Shown: positions 1 to 8,030, numbered from the stretch's first letter. The stretch: 57,742 nt of DNA from Ruminococcus sp. (GCA_017397925.1 JAFQHO010000085.1:1-57742); one strand, 5' to 3'. A program made the numbers and translations. The notes: a model not told the origin generated them from the sequence alone.

Positions 1-41
1 AAAATACAAGAGAAATTTAAAAAATAACGAGTTATAGAAAT

Positions 42-76
42 ATTCAAGGGTACCGTATGAAACGATACCCTTGAAT
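42..76 (-). terminator. Hairpin downstream of the MATE gene
   Basis: Imperfect inverted repeat with a 15-bp stem (one mismatch) and a short loop, lying 79 bp beyond the stop codon of the MATE gene. Its stem core AAGGGTAYCG recurs in the hairpins at 7257-7284 and 14836-14865. No long T-run follows on the minus strand, so the terminator role rests on position and stem strength. Confidence 0.6.
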
Positions 77-154
77 ACTGTATAATGGGGTTGGTAAATA
101 TTGCTTCTTCGCCGTATATCTTTTTGGGGCTGTAAGCAATAAGGTGGGCTTATA

Positions 155-1558
155 TTAAGCGTGATTGAGTTTGTGGGGCTTTTTGAAACAGTTATGGACT
201 GATGCAGTATCAAGAATATGCGACATATCTGATTTTTTCATATAACCGTGCAGGAATACTCCAAAAGCAACGGAATTGATGAGAAGTGCAGCAATCCAAG
301 CTGCAATTTCAGCGTATGATGTAGCTGCAAAGCCTACTTTATCAGCGTACATTACGATAACTGCAACACGCATTACCATTTCCATAATTCCCGAAATCAT
401 AGGGAATAAAGGTTTGCCCATACCCTGGCATCCGCTTCTTACGACGAAAAGGAAGTCAACACCAAATTTCATAATGCCGCTTCTTACAAGATATCCCATA
501 GCGAGTTCAATCTGCTGTTCACCGTTGAGCATCATAGAAGCGAGGAAACGTGGGAAGAATACCATTACAGAGCCGAAAACGATATAAGTAATAAGAGCTA
601 TTGTCATACAAACCTTTAAGCCTTCGAAAATTCTGTCATATTTCTTTGCACCGAAATTCTGGCTGGTAAATGATGACATTGTAATACCTGCCGTACAGGA
701 TGGCTGAATAAACAGGTTAATATATCTGCTGCAAGCGGAAAATGCCGATGTATAGGCAACACCCATACCGTTGACAAAATACTGTACTGTCATAGAGCCT
801 ATGGCTGTTATTGAGTTCATAATTGCCATAGGAATACCGTTTTTCAGCAGTTCGAGATATACCTTTACATTATCTCTGAAATGCTCCTTTGTGAGTCTGA
901 TATCTTCTATTTTACGCAGCTTTGCAAAGCAAATAGCAGCAGAGATAATCTGCGAGAGTATAGTAACAGCAGCAGGTCCCTCAACTCCCATATGGAGAAT
1001 GTAAATTGATACCCAGTTGAAAACTATATTGAATATAGTAGAGAAGATAATAGCTATAAATGGTGTTTTACTGTCACCCAATGCACGGAGTATGCTTGCA
1101 CAAAGGTTATAGGCGATAGTGCTGAAAAGTCCACCAAAAATGATATATCCATATAAAAGGCTGTCAGCCATTATGACCTCAGAGGTCTGGAGCATTATCA
1201 TTACAGGATGCAGGAAAATAACGCTTATTGCCGTTAGTAAAACAGTAATGATTGTTGAAAGAATTACAGATGATGCAACAGCTTTTTTCAGAGCATCTCC
1301 GTTCTTAGCACCGTATGCCTGAGCAATACTTACAGAGAAACCGTTTGTTAATCCAAGAGAAAAACCGATGATAAAGAAAGTGAGCGATGACATATTACCG
1401 ACTGCAGCAAGAGGATTATCGCCAAGGCCCTTGCCAACAATCATTGTATCGGCTATTGTGTAAATCTGCTGCAGCATATTTGTAAGCAGCATAGGAAAGA
1501 AAAATTTCAGAATAATGGGGGTAGTTTTTCCTTGTGTTAAATCGTATGTTTTAGCCAT
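155..1558 (-). CDS. MATE family multidrug/cation exporter
   Basis: A 467-residue integral membrane protein with about twelve hydrophobic segments, the usual MATE length. The start of the mature reading (MAKTYDLTQGKTTPII), followed by a segment rich in Leu, Thr and Asn (LLTNMLQQIYTIADTMIVGK), is typical of the clostridial DinF/NorM-like branch. MATE proteins export cationic drugs or metabolites using a Na+ or H+ gradient; the substrate here cannot be read from sequence. I start at the ATG at 1558 because AAAGGAGTG lies 8 nt upstream; six extra in-frame codons precede it. It is divergent from the AraC-type regulator at 1779 and shares a compact control region with it, so that regulator probably controls it. 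Family assignment is secure, substrate unknown. Confidence 0.93.
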   Translation of the reverse strand: MAKTYDLTQGKTTPIILKFFFPMLLTNMLQQIYTIADTMIVGKGLGDNPLAAVGNMSSLTFFIIGFSLGLTNGFSVSIAQAYGAKNGDALKKAVASSVILSTIITVLLTAISVIFLHPVMIMLQTSEVIMADSLLYGYIIFGGLFSTIAYNLCASILRALGDSKTPFIAIIFSTIFNIVFNWVSIYILHMGVEGPAAVTILSQIISAAICFAKLRKIEDIRLTKEHFRDNVKVYLELLKNGIPMAIMNSITAIGSMTVQYFVNGMGVAYTSAFSACSRYINLFIQPSCTAGITMSSFTSQNFGAKKYDRIFEGLKVCMTIALITYIVFGSVMVFFPRFLASMMLNGEQQIELAMGYLVRSGIMKFGVDFLFVVRSGCQGMGKPLFPMISGIMEMVMRVAVIVMYADKVGFAATSYAEIAAWIAALLINSVAFGVFLHGYMKKSDMSHILDTASVHNCFKKPHKLNHA

Positions 1559-1702
1559 ACAAATCACTCCTTTCAAAATTTCAGGGAATTATTTCAAGAT
1601 TTGCACCAGCCGCAGCCTCTGGCGGAAGGTTGGTTAACCAAAGGCTGAGGACTGACTGCATTTCTCCCTCTTGACATATATTATACAGAATATTTTTCTG
1701 AA

Positions 1703-1746
1703 ATTATATCAAAAGTATGGCTTTTTTTTCAAAACTATGGTATAAT
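1703..1746. promoter_or_regulatory. Divergent promoters with a 20-bp-phased direct repeat
   Basis: On the minus strand, TTGAAA (1732-1727) and TATAAT (1708-1703) with an 18-bp spacer drive the MATE gene. On the plus strand TATAAT at 1741-1746 serves the AraC-type gene, without a good -35. Two copies of TCAAAASTATGG (1709-1720 and 1729-1740, one difference) are exactly 20 bp apart. They cover the MATE promoter and abut the araC -10. Direct repeats about two helical turns apart are the usual binding arrangement for AraC-type activators, so I infer autoregulation plus control of the exporter. Confidence 0.6.
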
Positions 1747-1778
1747 AGAATTGGAGTATAAAGGAAGGAAGTGATACA

Positions 1779-2516
1779 GTGAATACAAACAGAGATTTGA
1801 ATTATCGTCTATATATCCAGCGTGAGGAACATTTTCAGCGCACTTCGTTTGATAGAGAGTTTAATCATTATCACGCAGTAAGTGCAGGAAATGTTGAGCA
1901 GGTAAAACGTAATTACAACGAGGTTATAAAGGTTAATTTCCAGAATGGAAAAGGTGTACTTTCAGATGATCCTTTGAGAAATGTACGCTATCATTTTGTA
2001 ATAGCCACAGCAATGACTTCGAGAATATGCATAATGGATGGTATGAATCACGATGTAGCATATACTTTAAGCGACATTTATATCCGCAAAGTCGATAAGT
2101 GTAACGATTGTAATGAAATAATAGAAATTCTCGGGGAGATGTTTCTGGATTTTGCAGAGCGAATGAGAGAAATGAAGAAAAGCAATGCAACATCAATCCA
2201 TATAAGGCGGTGCATAGACTATATTTACGAGCATCTTTCTGATAAAATCACCGTTGTTGACGCAGCGGAGCATCTTAAAATTGATCCTACCTACCTGTCA
2301 AAGCTTTTCATACGAGAAACGGGAACAAGCTTCCGAAAATATATTATAAATGCAAAGGTAAGCGTAGCAAAAAATATGATAATCAGCTCAGAGCTGACAT
2401 TTCTTGAAATATCACTTTCACTTGGATTTTCTTCACAAAGCGCCTTTATATCCACATTCAGAAAGATAACAGGGGAAACTCCGGGTGAATTCAAAAAGAA
2501 GCATCACGAGCTATAA
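1779..2516 (+). CDS. AraC/XylS family transcriptional regulator
   Basis: A 245-residue protein with a C-terminal double helix-turn-helix of the AraC type (about residues 145-243). The hallmark second-helix signature is visible: LSLGFSSQSAFISTFRKITGETP. The N-terminal ~140 residues are not the usual cupin and I do not recognise them; similar N-termini occur in regulators of the YSIRK/clostridial type. The start is GTG, with AAGGAAGGAAG 8-9 nt upstream. It is divergent from the MATE exporter and followed after 16 bp by the thioesterase gene, so it may head an operon running to 4786. Its ligand is unknown. Confidence 0.9.
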   Translation: MNTNRDLNYRLYIQREEHFQRTSFDREFNHYHAVSAGNVEQVKRNYNEVIKVNFQNGKGVLSDDPLRNVRYHFVIATAMTSRICIMDGMNHDVAYTLSDIYIRKVDKCNDCNEIIEILGEMFLDFAERMREMKKSNATSIHIRRCIDYIYEHLSDKITVVDAAEHLKIDPTYLSKLFIRETGTSFRKYIINAKVSVAKNMIISSELTFLEISLSLGFSSQSAFISTFRKITGETPGEFKKKHHEL

Positions 2517-2532
2517 TGAAAGGAAAAAAGAT

Positions 2533-2955
2533 ATGATAAAACCATACAGCAGACGAGTATACTACTATGAAACAGATAAAATGGGTATTATGCATCATTC
2601 AAATTACATAAGGATATTCGAGGAATGCCGCGTAGATTTCTTGCAGCAGGCGGGCTTTCCGTTTTCGGAAATGGAAGCAAGAGGACTTCTTATGCCTGTT
2701 CTTTCGGTGGAATGTTCCTATAAGCATCCGCTGAGGTTTGAGGACTTGTTCTCCGTTGACCTTACAATAACAAAATTCAACGGAGTATCTTTGTATGTAT
2801 CGTACGTCATAACAAAAACAGATACAGGGGAAATATGCGCAACAGGCAGCTCATCACACTGCTTTACAGACGGCGAGTTGAAGCCTGTCCGGACGAAAAA
2901 GGAACATCCCGATATATTCAAGGTTTTTGATGATTATATGAAAAGCAAAGCATAA
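2533..2955 (+). CDS. Hotdog-fold acyl-CoA thioesterase (YbgC/FadM type)
   Basis: 140 residues, the normal size for the 4-hydroxybenzoyl-CoA/YbgC thioesterase family. The N-terminus YYETDKMGIMHHSNYIRIFEE matches the family signature, with the presumed catalytic Asp in ETD and the downstream His-Asn-Tyr. These enzymes hydrolyse short or aromatic acyl-CoAs in the cytoplasm. I chose the ATG at 2533, which has AAAGG about 9 nt upstream; an earlier in-frame ATG (2485) lies inside the regulator gene and has no ribosome site. The next gene starts 22 bp later, so it is likely cotranscribed with the sugar kinase. The actual substrate is unknown. Confidence 0.88.
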   Translation: MIKPYSRRVYYYETDKMGIMHHSNYIRIFEECRVDFLQQAGFPFSEMEARGLLMPVLSVECSYKHPLRFEDLFSVDLTITKFNGVSLYVSYVITKTDTGEICATGSSSHCFTDGELKPVRTKKEHPDIFKVFDDYMKSKA

Positions 2956-2977
2956 TTTGCTGTGAAAGGATAGAAAT

Positions 2978-3883
2978 ATGATATATACAGTAACCCTTAA
3001 TCCTGCGGTGGATTATGTAGCAGACTGCGGAAAAATTGAACTGGGCGCAGTAAATCGCCTTTCTGGTGGAGAGATTTTCTTCGGTGGAAAGGGTATAAAC
3101 GTTTCGCTTGTTCTCCGCGAGCTTGACATACCCTCAAAAGCTCTGGGATTTATCGCAGGCTTCACAGGGGAGGCTATTGAAAAGGGCATCACCGAAAAAG
3201 GAATAGATACGGGTTTTGTTCATCTTGAAAGCGGATTTTCGCGTATAAATATAAAACTGCGCTGCGGACTTCCCACAGAAACAGAGCTAAACGGGCAGGG
3301 ACCGCATATCTCACAGGAGAAAACAGAGGAGCTTTTCAGCCGATTTGACAAATTAAAAGAGGGGGATACCCTTGTTCTTGCGGGGAGCATTCCAGCCTCT
3401 CTTTCGGCAGATATATACGAAAAAATCCTTGCTTACTTGCAAGAAAAAAACATCCGTGCAGTTGTGGATGCTTCCGGAAATCTGCTTATGAATGTACTGA
3501 AATACAGACCATTCCTTGTAAAGCCGAATAATATCGAGCTTGGCGAGATTTTCGGCTGTATTATAGATACCCCTGAAAAGGCGGCAGAATATGCCTTTAA
3601 AATAAAAGAAATGGGAGCTGTAAACGTCCTTGTATCAATGGCTGAGCAGGGCGCGGTACTTGTGGATGAAAGCGGAAAGGTGCACATAAGCAAGGCGTAC
3701 AGCGGCACAGTGAAGAACACTGTAGGAGCAGGAGATTCAATGGTTGCAGGCTTTATAGCAGGTTATGAAAAGGGCGGCTATGAATACGCGCTGAAACTTG
3801 GCACAGCCTGCGGAGGGGCAACAGCGTTCTCCGAGGGGCTTGCAACTGCTGCGGATATATATGCACTTTTAGGGGAGAATTAG
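2978..3883 (+). CDS. fruK: PfkB-family sugar kinase, probably 1-phosphofructokinase
   Basis: 301 residues with both PfkB signatures: a glycine-rich N-terminal motif (FFGGKGINVS, about residue 40) and the C-terminal catalytic TVGAGDSMVAGF, whose Asp is the base. The opening MIYTVTLNPAVDY is characteristic of the 1-phosphofructokinase/tagatose-6-phosphate kinase branch. The reaction would be fructose-1-phosphate to fructose-1,6-bisphosphate. No fructose PTS gene lies nearby, so tagatose-6-phosphate kinase remains possible. It sits between a thioesterase and a radical SAM gene (3 bp to the next start), suggesting one transcript. Confidence 0.85.
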   Translation: MIYTVTLNPAVDYVADCGKIELGAVNRLSGGEIFFGGKGINVSLVLRELDIPSKALGFIAGFTGEAIEKGITEKGIDTGFVHLESGFSRINIKLRCGLPTETELNGQGPHISQEKTEELFSRFDKLKEGDTLVLAGSIPASLSADIYEKILAYLQEKNIRAVVDASGNLLMNVLKYRPFLVKPNNIELGEIFGCIIDTPEKAAEYAFKIKEMGAVNVLVSMAEQGAVLVDESGKVHISKAYSGTVKNTVGAGDSMVAGFIAGYEKGGYEYALKLGTACGGATAFSEGLATAADIYALLGEN

Positions 3884-3886
3884 GCT

Positions 3887-4786
3887 ATGACAGCGGATTA
3901 CAATTCCTGCCGCCTTTGTCCGAGAAAGTGCGGTGTGAACAGATACGAAACCGTTGGTTTTTGCGGAATGGGAGCCGAAGTGAAGGCTGCAAAGGCGACA
4001 TTGCATCAATGGGAAGAACCGTGTATATCCTATAATAACGGAGCAGGTACGGTATTCTTTTCGGGATGCAGCCTGCGGTGTGTATATTGTCAAAACAGCG
4101 AAATAAGCAATAATGGCTTCGGAGAGGCTATAACAGCGGAAAAGCTTGGCGATATATTTCTTTCGTTGCAGGACAGGGGAGCAGATAATATTGAGCTTGT
4201 AACCCCTACTCATTTCATTCCCGATATTGTTACAGCACTTGACAGGGTGAAAAATCGCCTTGATATTCCCGTTGTGTACAACTGCGGCGGATACGAGTTG
4301 ACAGAGACTATTAAGCGACTTCAAGGTTATATTGACGTATATCTGCCCGATATAAAATACTATTCAGCCGATATTTCTTCAAAATATTCATCTGCTCCCG
4401 ATTATTTTCAGCGAGCCTCAGAGGCTGTCCTTGAAATGATAAATCAGACGGGAAAGCTGCGGTATAATGAAAAGGGTGGATTGGTAAAAGGTACGGTAAT
4501 ACGTCATCTCGTGCTGCCCGGCTGTCGTCACGACAGTATGAGGATTATGGATTGGATAGCAGAAAATACAGATTCAGACAGCCGACTTGTCAGCATAATG
4601 AGCCAGTATACCCCATTTGATTTTATATCGAGTGATTATCCCGAGTTGAAACGGCGCATAACAAAAATGGAGTACAATTCAGTTGTACGACACGCAGAAA
4701 ACCTTGGTATAAAGGGATTTACCCAGGATATTACCTCCGCAAGAGAGGAGTATCTGCCTGAATTTGATTTAGAGGGAATAATTTAA
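3887..4786 (+). CDS. Radical SAM protein, pyruvate formate-lyase-activase-like
   Basis: 299 residues. The radical SAM cluster motif CxxxCxxC is present as CSLRCVYC (about residue 60). Additional N-terminal cysteines (CRLCPRKCGVNR, about residues 7-18) resemble the extra Fe-S site of the PflA-like COG1313 family. LVTPTHFIPDI and LPDIKYYS are family-typical. The protein should cleave S-adenosylmethionine to make a 5'-deoxyadenosyl radical, but its target is not identifiable; no glycyl radical enzyme is adjacent. It starts 3 bp after the sugar kinase stop. It is the last gene before a large intergenic region with a hairpin at 4998-5022. Confidence 0.85.
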   Translation: MTADYNSCRLCPRKCGVNRYETVGFCGMGAEVKAAKATLHQWEEPCISYNNGAGTVFFSGCSLRCVYCQNSEISNNGFGEAITAEKLGDIFLSLQDRGADNIELVTPTHFIPDIVTALDRVKNRLDIPVVYNCGGYELTETIKRLQGYIDVYLPDIKYYSADISSKYSSAPDYFQRASEAVLEMINQTGKLRYNEKGGLVKGTVIRHLVLPGCRHDSMRIMDWIAENTDSDSRLVSIMSQYTPFDFISSDYPELKRRITKMEYNSVVRHAENLGIKGFTQDITSAREEYLPEFDLEGII

Positions 4787-4843
4787 AAAAACGCCGTAAT
4801 TTGGGATTGTCTATAAACAATGGTATCTCAAAACTGGGTTTCC

Positions 4844-4964
4844 AAAGGACATTGTCCTTTGGCGGAGTCCAGAGGCAGCGCCTCTGGCAGGGTATGGGAC
4901 AGAGTCCCATGCAGAGCAAAGCTCTGCGATGCGTTTAAGCGCTCTGCAAGAGAGAGCGTCCCCT
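4844..4964. repeat. Cluster of four short palindromes (dispersed element, copy 1)
   Basis: Four near-contiguous perfect hairpins, each with a 7-8 bp stem and a 3-nt loop: 4844-4860, 4869-4887, 4894-4910 and 4911-4927. A fifth, weaker inverted repeat lies at 4941-4957. The segment 4921-4950 matches 7881-7910 at 28 of 30 positions, and GAGAGCGTCCCCT (4952-4964) recurs at 8018-8030. No open reading frame of note overlaps it. I treat it as a non-coding repetitive element. Confidence 0.75.
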
Positions 4965-4997
4965 AAATCGGTTTATTATGATTTTTTTGTAATCTGG

Positions 4998-5022
4998 CAC
5001 CGTGATACAACAAATCACGGTG
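4998..5022 (+). terminator. Hairpin, candidate terminator of the 1779-4786 operon
   Basis: A perfect 9-bp stem (CACCGTGAT/ATCACGGTG) with a 7-nt loop, about 210 bp beyond the radical SAM stop. It lacks a convincing T-run (TAATTTATG follows), so it may be a structured element rather than an intrinsic terminator. Confidence 0.4.
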
Positions 5023-5030
5023 TAATTTAT

Positions 5031-5102
5031 GTTAAAAAATAAAAATATATCGAAAACATGTCCGTTTTTGTCTGTCGATTACGAATGTATTATATAGAGG
5101 GG
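5031..5102 (+). promoter_or_regulatory. Bipartite ~70-bp element, copy 1
   Basis: An A/T-rich tract (GTTAAAAAATAAAAATATAT) is followed by TGTCCGTTTTT (5059-5069), 13 nt, then GAATGTATTATATAGAGGG. The layout resembles an UP-element, -35 and -10 of a non-sigma-A promoter. A second copy starts 95 bp further on and a third lies inverted at 40471-40547. The promoter role is inferred; the repetition is seen directly. Confidence 0.55.
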
Positions 5103-5125
5103 CAAATAAAAAACATAGATTTAAT

Positions 5126-5195
5126 GTTAAAATAAAAAAATATATCATTTTGATGTCCGTTTTTGCCATCTCATTTGAATGTATATAGTAGAGGG
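5126..5195 (+). promoter_or_regulatory. Bipartite ~70-bp element, copy 2
   Basis: Same arrangement as the copy at 5031: A/T-rich tract, TGTCCGTTTTT at 5154-5164, 12 nt, then GAATGTATATAGTAGAGGG ending at 5195. It is closer in sequence to the copy at 40.5 kb than to its tandem neighbour. It lies 64 bp upstream of the sigma-A promoter of the mannanase gene and points toward that gene. Confidence 0.6.
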
Positions 5196-5258
5196 ATTGG
5201 TATAAAAAGAAACTGAACTTAAAAATGAAATTTTACTTTAATTTAATTGAATTTAATC

Positions 5259-5287
5259 TTGATTTTTTCTGAAAGATATGATATAAT
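5259..5287 (+). promoter_or_regulatory. Sigma-A promoter of the mannanase gene
   Basis: TTGATT (5259-5264) and TATAAT (5282-5287) with a 17-bp spacer. Transcription would start near 5294, giving a leader of about 77 nt that ends in the GGAGG site at 5358-5362. Confidence 0.8.
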
Positions 5288-5370
5288 GAGAAAAGAAACA
5301 AAAATATGCTGAAACTTTCAGCGAAACAGCGTGAAAATGTGAATTAATCAATTAAATGGAGGAATTAATT

Positions 5371-7251
5371 ATGATGAAAAAACATATTAAAAAATCCTTA
5401 ACCATTGTAATGGCAGCTCTGACAGCTGTATCACTTACAAGTGCGTTACCTGCCGTAACTGCCGCAGATACGGGAATTCAGAAATATGAATTTGAAGACG
5501 GAAAGACAAGCGGCGGAGCAATTTATATGGGGGTTGAGGATGTCCCAGCGGACAAAATGCCTGAAAACGCAGATTTTTCAGGATTTTCAGGGAAAGGCTT
5601 TACCTATCTTGACCAGAAAGGCACAACTCTCAGCGTTGAAGTTGATGTCCCCGAAGCAGGACTTTACGAGCTTTCAATCTGCTACTGCGAACCCAGCGAC
5701 CCTAATAAGAAGGTGCAGTATCTCAATGTTAACGGCGTTAATCAGGGAGAAGTAAGTTTCCCCTATAATACGTCATTTGAGGAAGCGTCAGGCGGCGTTG
5801 TAAACCTCAAAGAGGGCAAGAATACAATTGAACTGAAAGCATACTGGGGCTATACATATTACGATTATCTCACAATAAAGCCGGCTGATAAGAGCCTTAC
5901 AAGCCTTTCTCCCACAAGAACCCTGTCCAATCCCAATGCATCCGATTCAGCAAAAAGGCTGTATAACTTCCTCTGCGACACATACGGCAACCACATAATA
6001 GCAGGACAGCAGGAGTACTGCGGCTCTCACAACTACAATTCCTGGAATGACCCCGATACATATATAAAGGACAACGAGGCTGAATTCGACTATATCAAGG
6101 AGCAAACAGGGGAACTGCCTGCAATCCGCGGAATTGATTTCCTTGCCTATAATACCACATCTGACTGGCGCGACCAGGCTCCTGAAAGATGTATCGAATG
6201 GACAAATAAATATAAGGGTATTGCCACTGTAACCTGGCACTGGAACGTTCCCTGTGATGAAGGCAGCACTGAAACAGCATTTTACGTGGAATCCGCCAGT
6301 GCAACATATACCACATTCAGCATATCAAAGGCGCTGACTGAGGGTACCTGGGAAAATGAGGTACTTATGGCAGATATCGACCTTATAGCCAAGGAGCTTA
6401 CAAAGCTTAAAGAAGCCGATGTACCGATTTTATGGCGACCTCTCCACGAGGCAGAGGGTGCCTGGTTCTGGTGGGGTGCTGAGGGCCCCGAGCCTTGCAA
6501 GGAGCTTTACCGCCTGCTTTATGATAAGCTGACAAACGAATACGGACTGGATAACCTTATCTGGACCTGGACAAGCTATACATTCCCCACATCACCTGCA
6601 TGGTACCCCGGCGACGATGTTGTTGACCTTGTTGGCTATGACAAATACAACGTAGTTGACGGACTTCCGAATTTAAGCTCAATTTCATCTACATTCTATA
6701 GCCTTGTACAGAGTACAAACGGTCAGAAAATGGTAGCTATGACAGAGAATGACAGTATACCCTCCCTTGAAAATCTTGTAAACGACAAGGCAGCCTGGCT
6801 TTATTTCTGCCCTTGGTATATGAATTATCTTACAAGCGAGCAGAATAACCCTGTGGAAAATCTGGTTGAGATTTATCAGAGCGAGTACTGTATTACTCTT
6901 GACGAGCTTCCCGACCTTAAAACATATCCCATAACAGAGGGAGAAAAGCCTGTAGTGAAGCCTACAACGGCTCCTGCTGTGACTACAGCAAAGGCTACGG
7001 ATGCCCCTGTAACAACAACAGCTCCCGTAGGCGATATCCTCTACGGCGATGCAAACTGTGATGAAGTTGTCACAATGGCTGACGCAGCAGCTATATTCCA
7101 GTCTATCGGCAATCCTGACAAGTACGCACTTTCTGAAAAAGGTGCAGTTAATGGCGATTGTTATGCTCCCGGAAGCGGCATAACAGCAGCTGATGCTATA
7201 GCTGTTCAGAAGTATACTGCAAAGCAGATAGCGGAACTGCCCGAAACATAA
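5371..7251 (+). CDS. Secreted GH26 beta-mannanase with CBM35-like module and dockerin
   Basis: 626 residues. Order: signal peptide (1-32), beta-sandwich module beginning YEFEDGKTSGG that resembles CBM35 (about 38-171), GH26 catalytic domain (about 180-515), a Thr/Pro/Ala linker (about 530-552) and a C-terminal dockerin (about 558-622). The acid/base Glu is E360 in WRPLHE and the nucleophile is probably E459 in MTEND. Family knowledge: GH26 enzymes cleave beta-1,4-mannan and the dockerin attaches the enzyme to a cohesin scaffold at the cell surface. The first dockerin calcium loop (DANCDEVVTMAD) is intact; the second is irregular. The start at 5371 has GGAGG 8 nt upstream. It is a single-gene unit between 5031 elements and a strong terminator at 7257. 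No scaffoldin is in the window. Confidence 0.95.
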   Translation: MMKKHIKKSLTIVMAALTAVSLTSALPAVTAADTGIQKYEFEDGKTSGGAIYMGVEDVPADKMPENADFSGFSGKGFTYLDQKGTTLSVEVDVPEAGLYELSICYCEPSDPNKKVQYLNVNGVNQGEVSFPYNTSFEEASGGVVNLKEGKNTIELKAYWGYTYYDYLTIKPADKSLTSLSPTRTLSNPNASDSAKRLYNFLCDTYGNHIIAGQQEYCGSHNYNSWNDPDTYIKDNEAEFDYIKEQTGELPAIRGIDFLAYNTTSDWRDQAPERCIEWTNKYKGIATVTWHWNVPCDEGSTETAFYVESASATYTTFSISKALTEGTWENEVLMADIDLIAKELTKLKEADVPILWRPLHEAEGAWFWWGAEGPEPCKELYRLLYDKLTNEYGLDNLIWTWTSYTFPTSPAWYPGDDVVDLVGYDKYNVVDGLPNLSSISSTFYSLVQSTNGQKMVAMTENDSIPSLENLVNDKAAWLYFCPWYMNYLTSEQNNPVENLVEIYQSEYCITLDELPDLKTYPITEGEKPVVKPTTAPAVTTAKATDAPVTTTAPVGDILYGDANCDEVVTMADAAAIFQSIGNPDKYALSEKGAVNGDCYAPGSGITAADAIAVQKYTAKQIAELPET

Positions 7252-7256
7252 GAAAC

Positions 7257-7284
7257 AAGGGTATCGGTCACTTCCGATACCCTT
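7257..7284 (+). terminator. Terminator after the mannanase gene
   Basis: Perfect 11-bp stem AAGGGTATCGG/CCGATACCCTT, loop of 6 nt, then TGTTATTC. It begins 6 bp after the mannanase stop. The right part overlaps the last codons of the convergent bioY, whose C-terminal NKGYRK is encoded by the hairpin. Confidence 0.85.
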
Positions 7285-7810
7285 TGTTATTCAGTATTCT
7301 TTTGGCTATATACGCGGAAAAAACGCACAAAATTATATCCCAGGGCAGGGGCAGCAGACAGTAATAAATTACGGTCAGGGCATTTTCCTCTTTGAGATAA
7401 AGTGAGGTTATAAGGCAGTTATAAGCCGTACCAATGGTGAAAATCGGTACAAGTCCTGTAAGACAGCCTATTATAAACCGTTTGAAAACAGGCTTTCCGC
7501 CGTGGCATATCTTACCTGTGAGGTAAGTACCGATAACCATACCAATGAGAAAGCCGAAAGTAGGCTGAAATATGTAGCCGATACCTCCTCCGCCTGCGAA
7601 AACAGGAAATCCCACAAGTCCCAGGGATATGTACACAATAACGCTGACAGCTCCGTTTCTGCCCCCTGCAATGGCTCCTGCAAGGGTTGTAAACAGTACC
7701 TGCAAAGTAATGGGGCACAGGGGAGTGGGGATTTTTATAAAGGCTCCTACAGCGATAAGAGCCGAAAACAGGGATACTAATACAAGATTTCTTATTTTCA
7801 GCTCAATCAC
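7268..7810 (-). CDS. bioY: BioY family biotin transporter (ECF S component)
   Basis: 180 residues with six predicted membrane segments. PTPLCPITLQVLFTTLAGA and YISLGLVGFPVFAGGGGI are BioY signatures. BioY binds biotin and works with a shared energy-coupling module (EcfAA'T), none of which is encoded here. The start is uncertain. The GTG at 7810 overlaps its own GGGAG; a CTG four codons in has that site at an ideal 8 nt. The 3' end runs into the bidirectional hairpin of the mannanase gene. No biotin-repressor operator is evident upstream. Confidence 0.9.
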   Translation of the reverse strand: MIELKIRNLVLVSLFSALIAVGAFIKIPTPLCPITLQVLFTTLAGAIAGGRNGAVSVIVYISLGLVGFPVFAGGGGIGYIFQPTFGFLIGMVIGTYLTGKICHGGKPVFKRFIIGCLTGLVPIFTIGTAYNCLITSLYLKEENALTVIYYCLLPLPWDIILCVFSAYIAKRILNNKGYRK

Positions 7811-7880
7811 TCCCGTCGTAAAAATTAAGGGTATAAGATAGGGGTTTCAAAAGGGTAGTATCATTTTGCTGAGTCCAGAG

Positions 7881-8030
7881 GCTCTGTGATGCGTTTAAGC
7901 GTTCTGCAAGGGGGAATTTCAAAACAGTCCTGTGGGCTGTTTTGAAAGAGGGGACGCTCTGCAAGATAAGCAGCACACCAAATCTTTGATTTGGATTGTG
8001 ATGCTATATGCTGTGCTGAGAGCGTCCCCT
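7881..8030. repeat. Palindrome-cluster element (copy 2)
   Basis: Starts with the 30-nt block shared with 4921-4950. It then carries a long hairpin with a 3-nt loop (7918-7946) and a 12-bp perfect inverted repeat AGGGGACGCTCT/AGAGCGTCCCCT (7949-7960 with 8019-8030). That repeat encloses two nested stems (7971-7977 with 8012-8018, and 7978-7994 with 7-bp stem and 3-nt loop). Non-coding, between bioY and nadE. Confidence 0.75.

Noticed and set aside
1604-1660. Possible third palindrome-cluster element in the MATE leader
   Set aside because: Only GCCTCTGG and a 12-bp palindrome TTGGTTAACCAA are shared in style; the diagnostic 30-nt block is missing.
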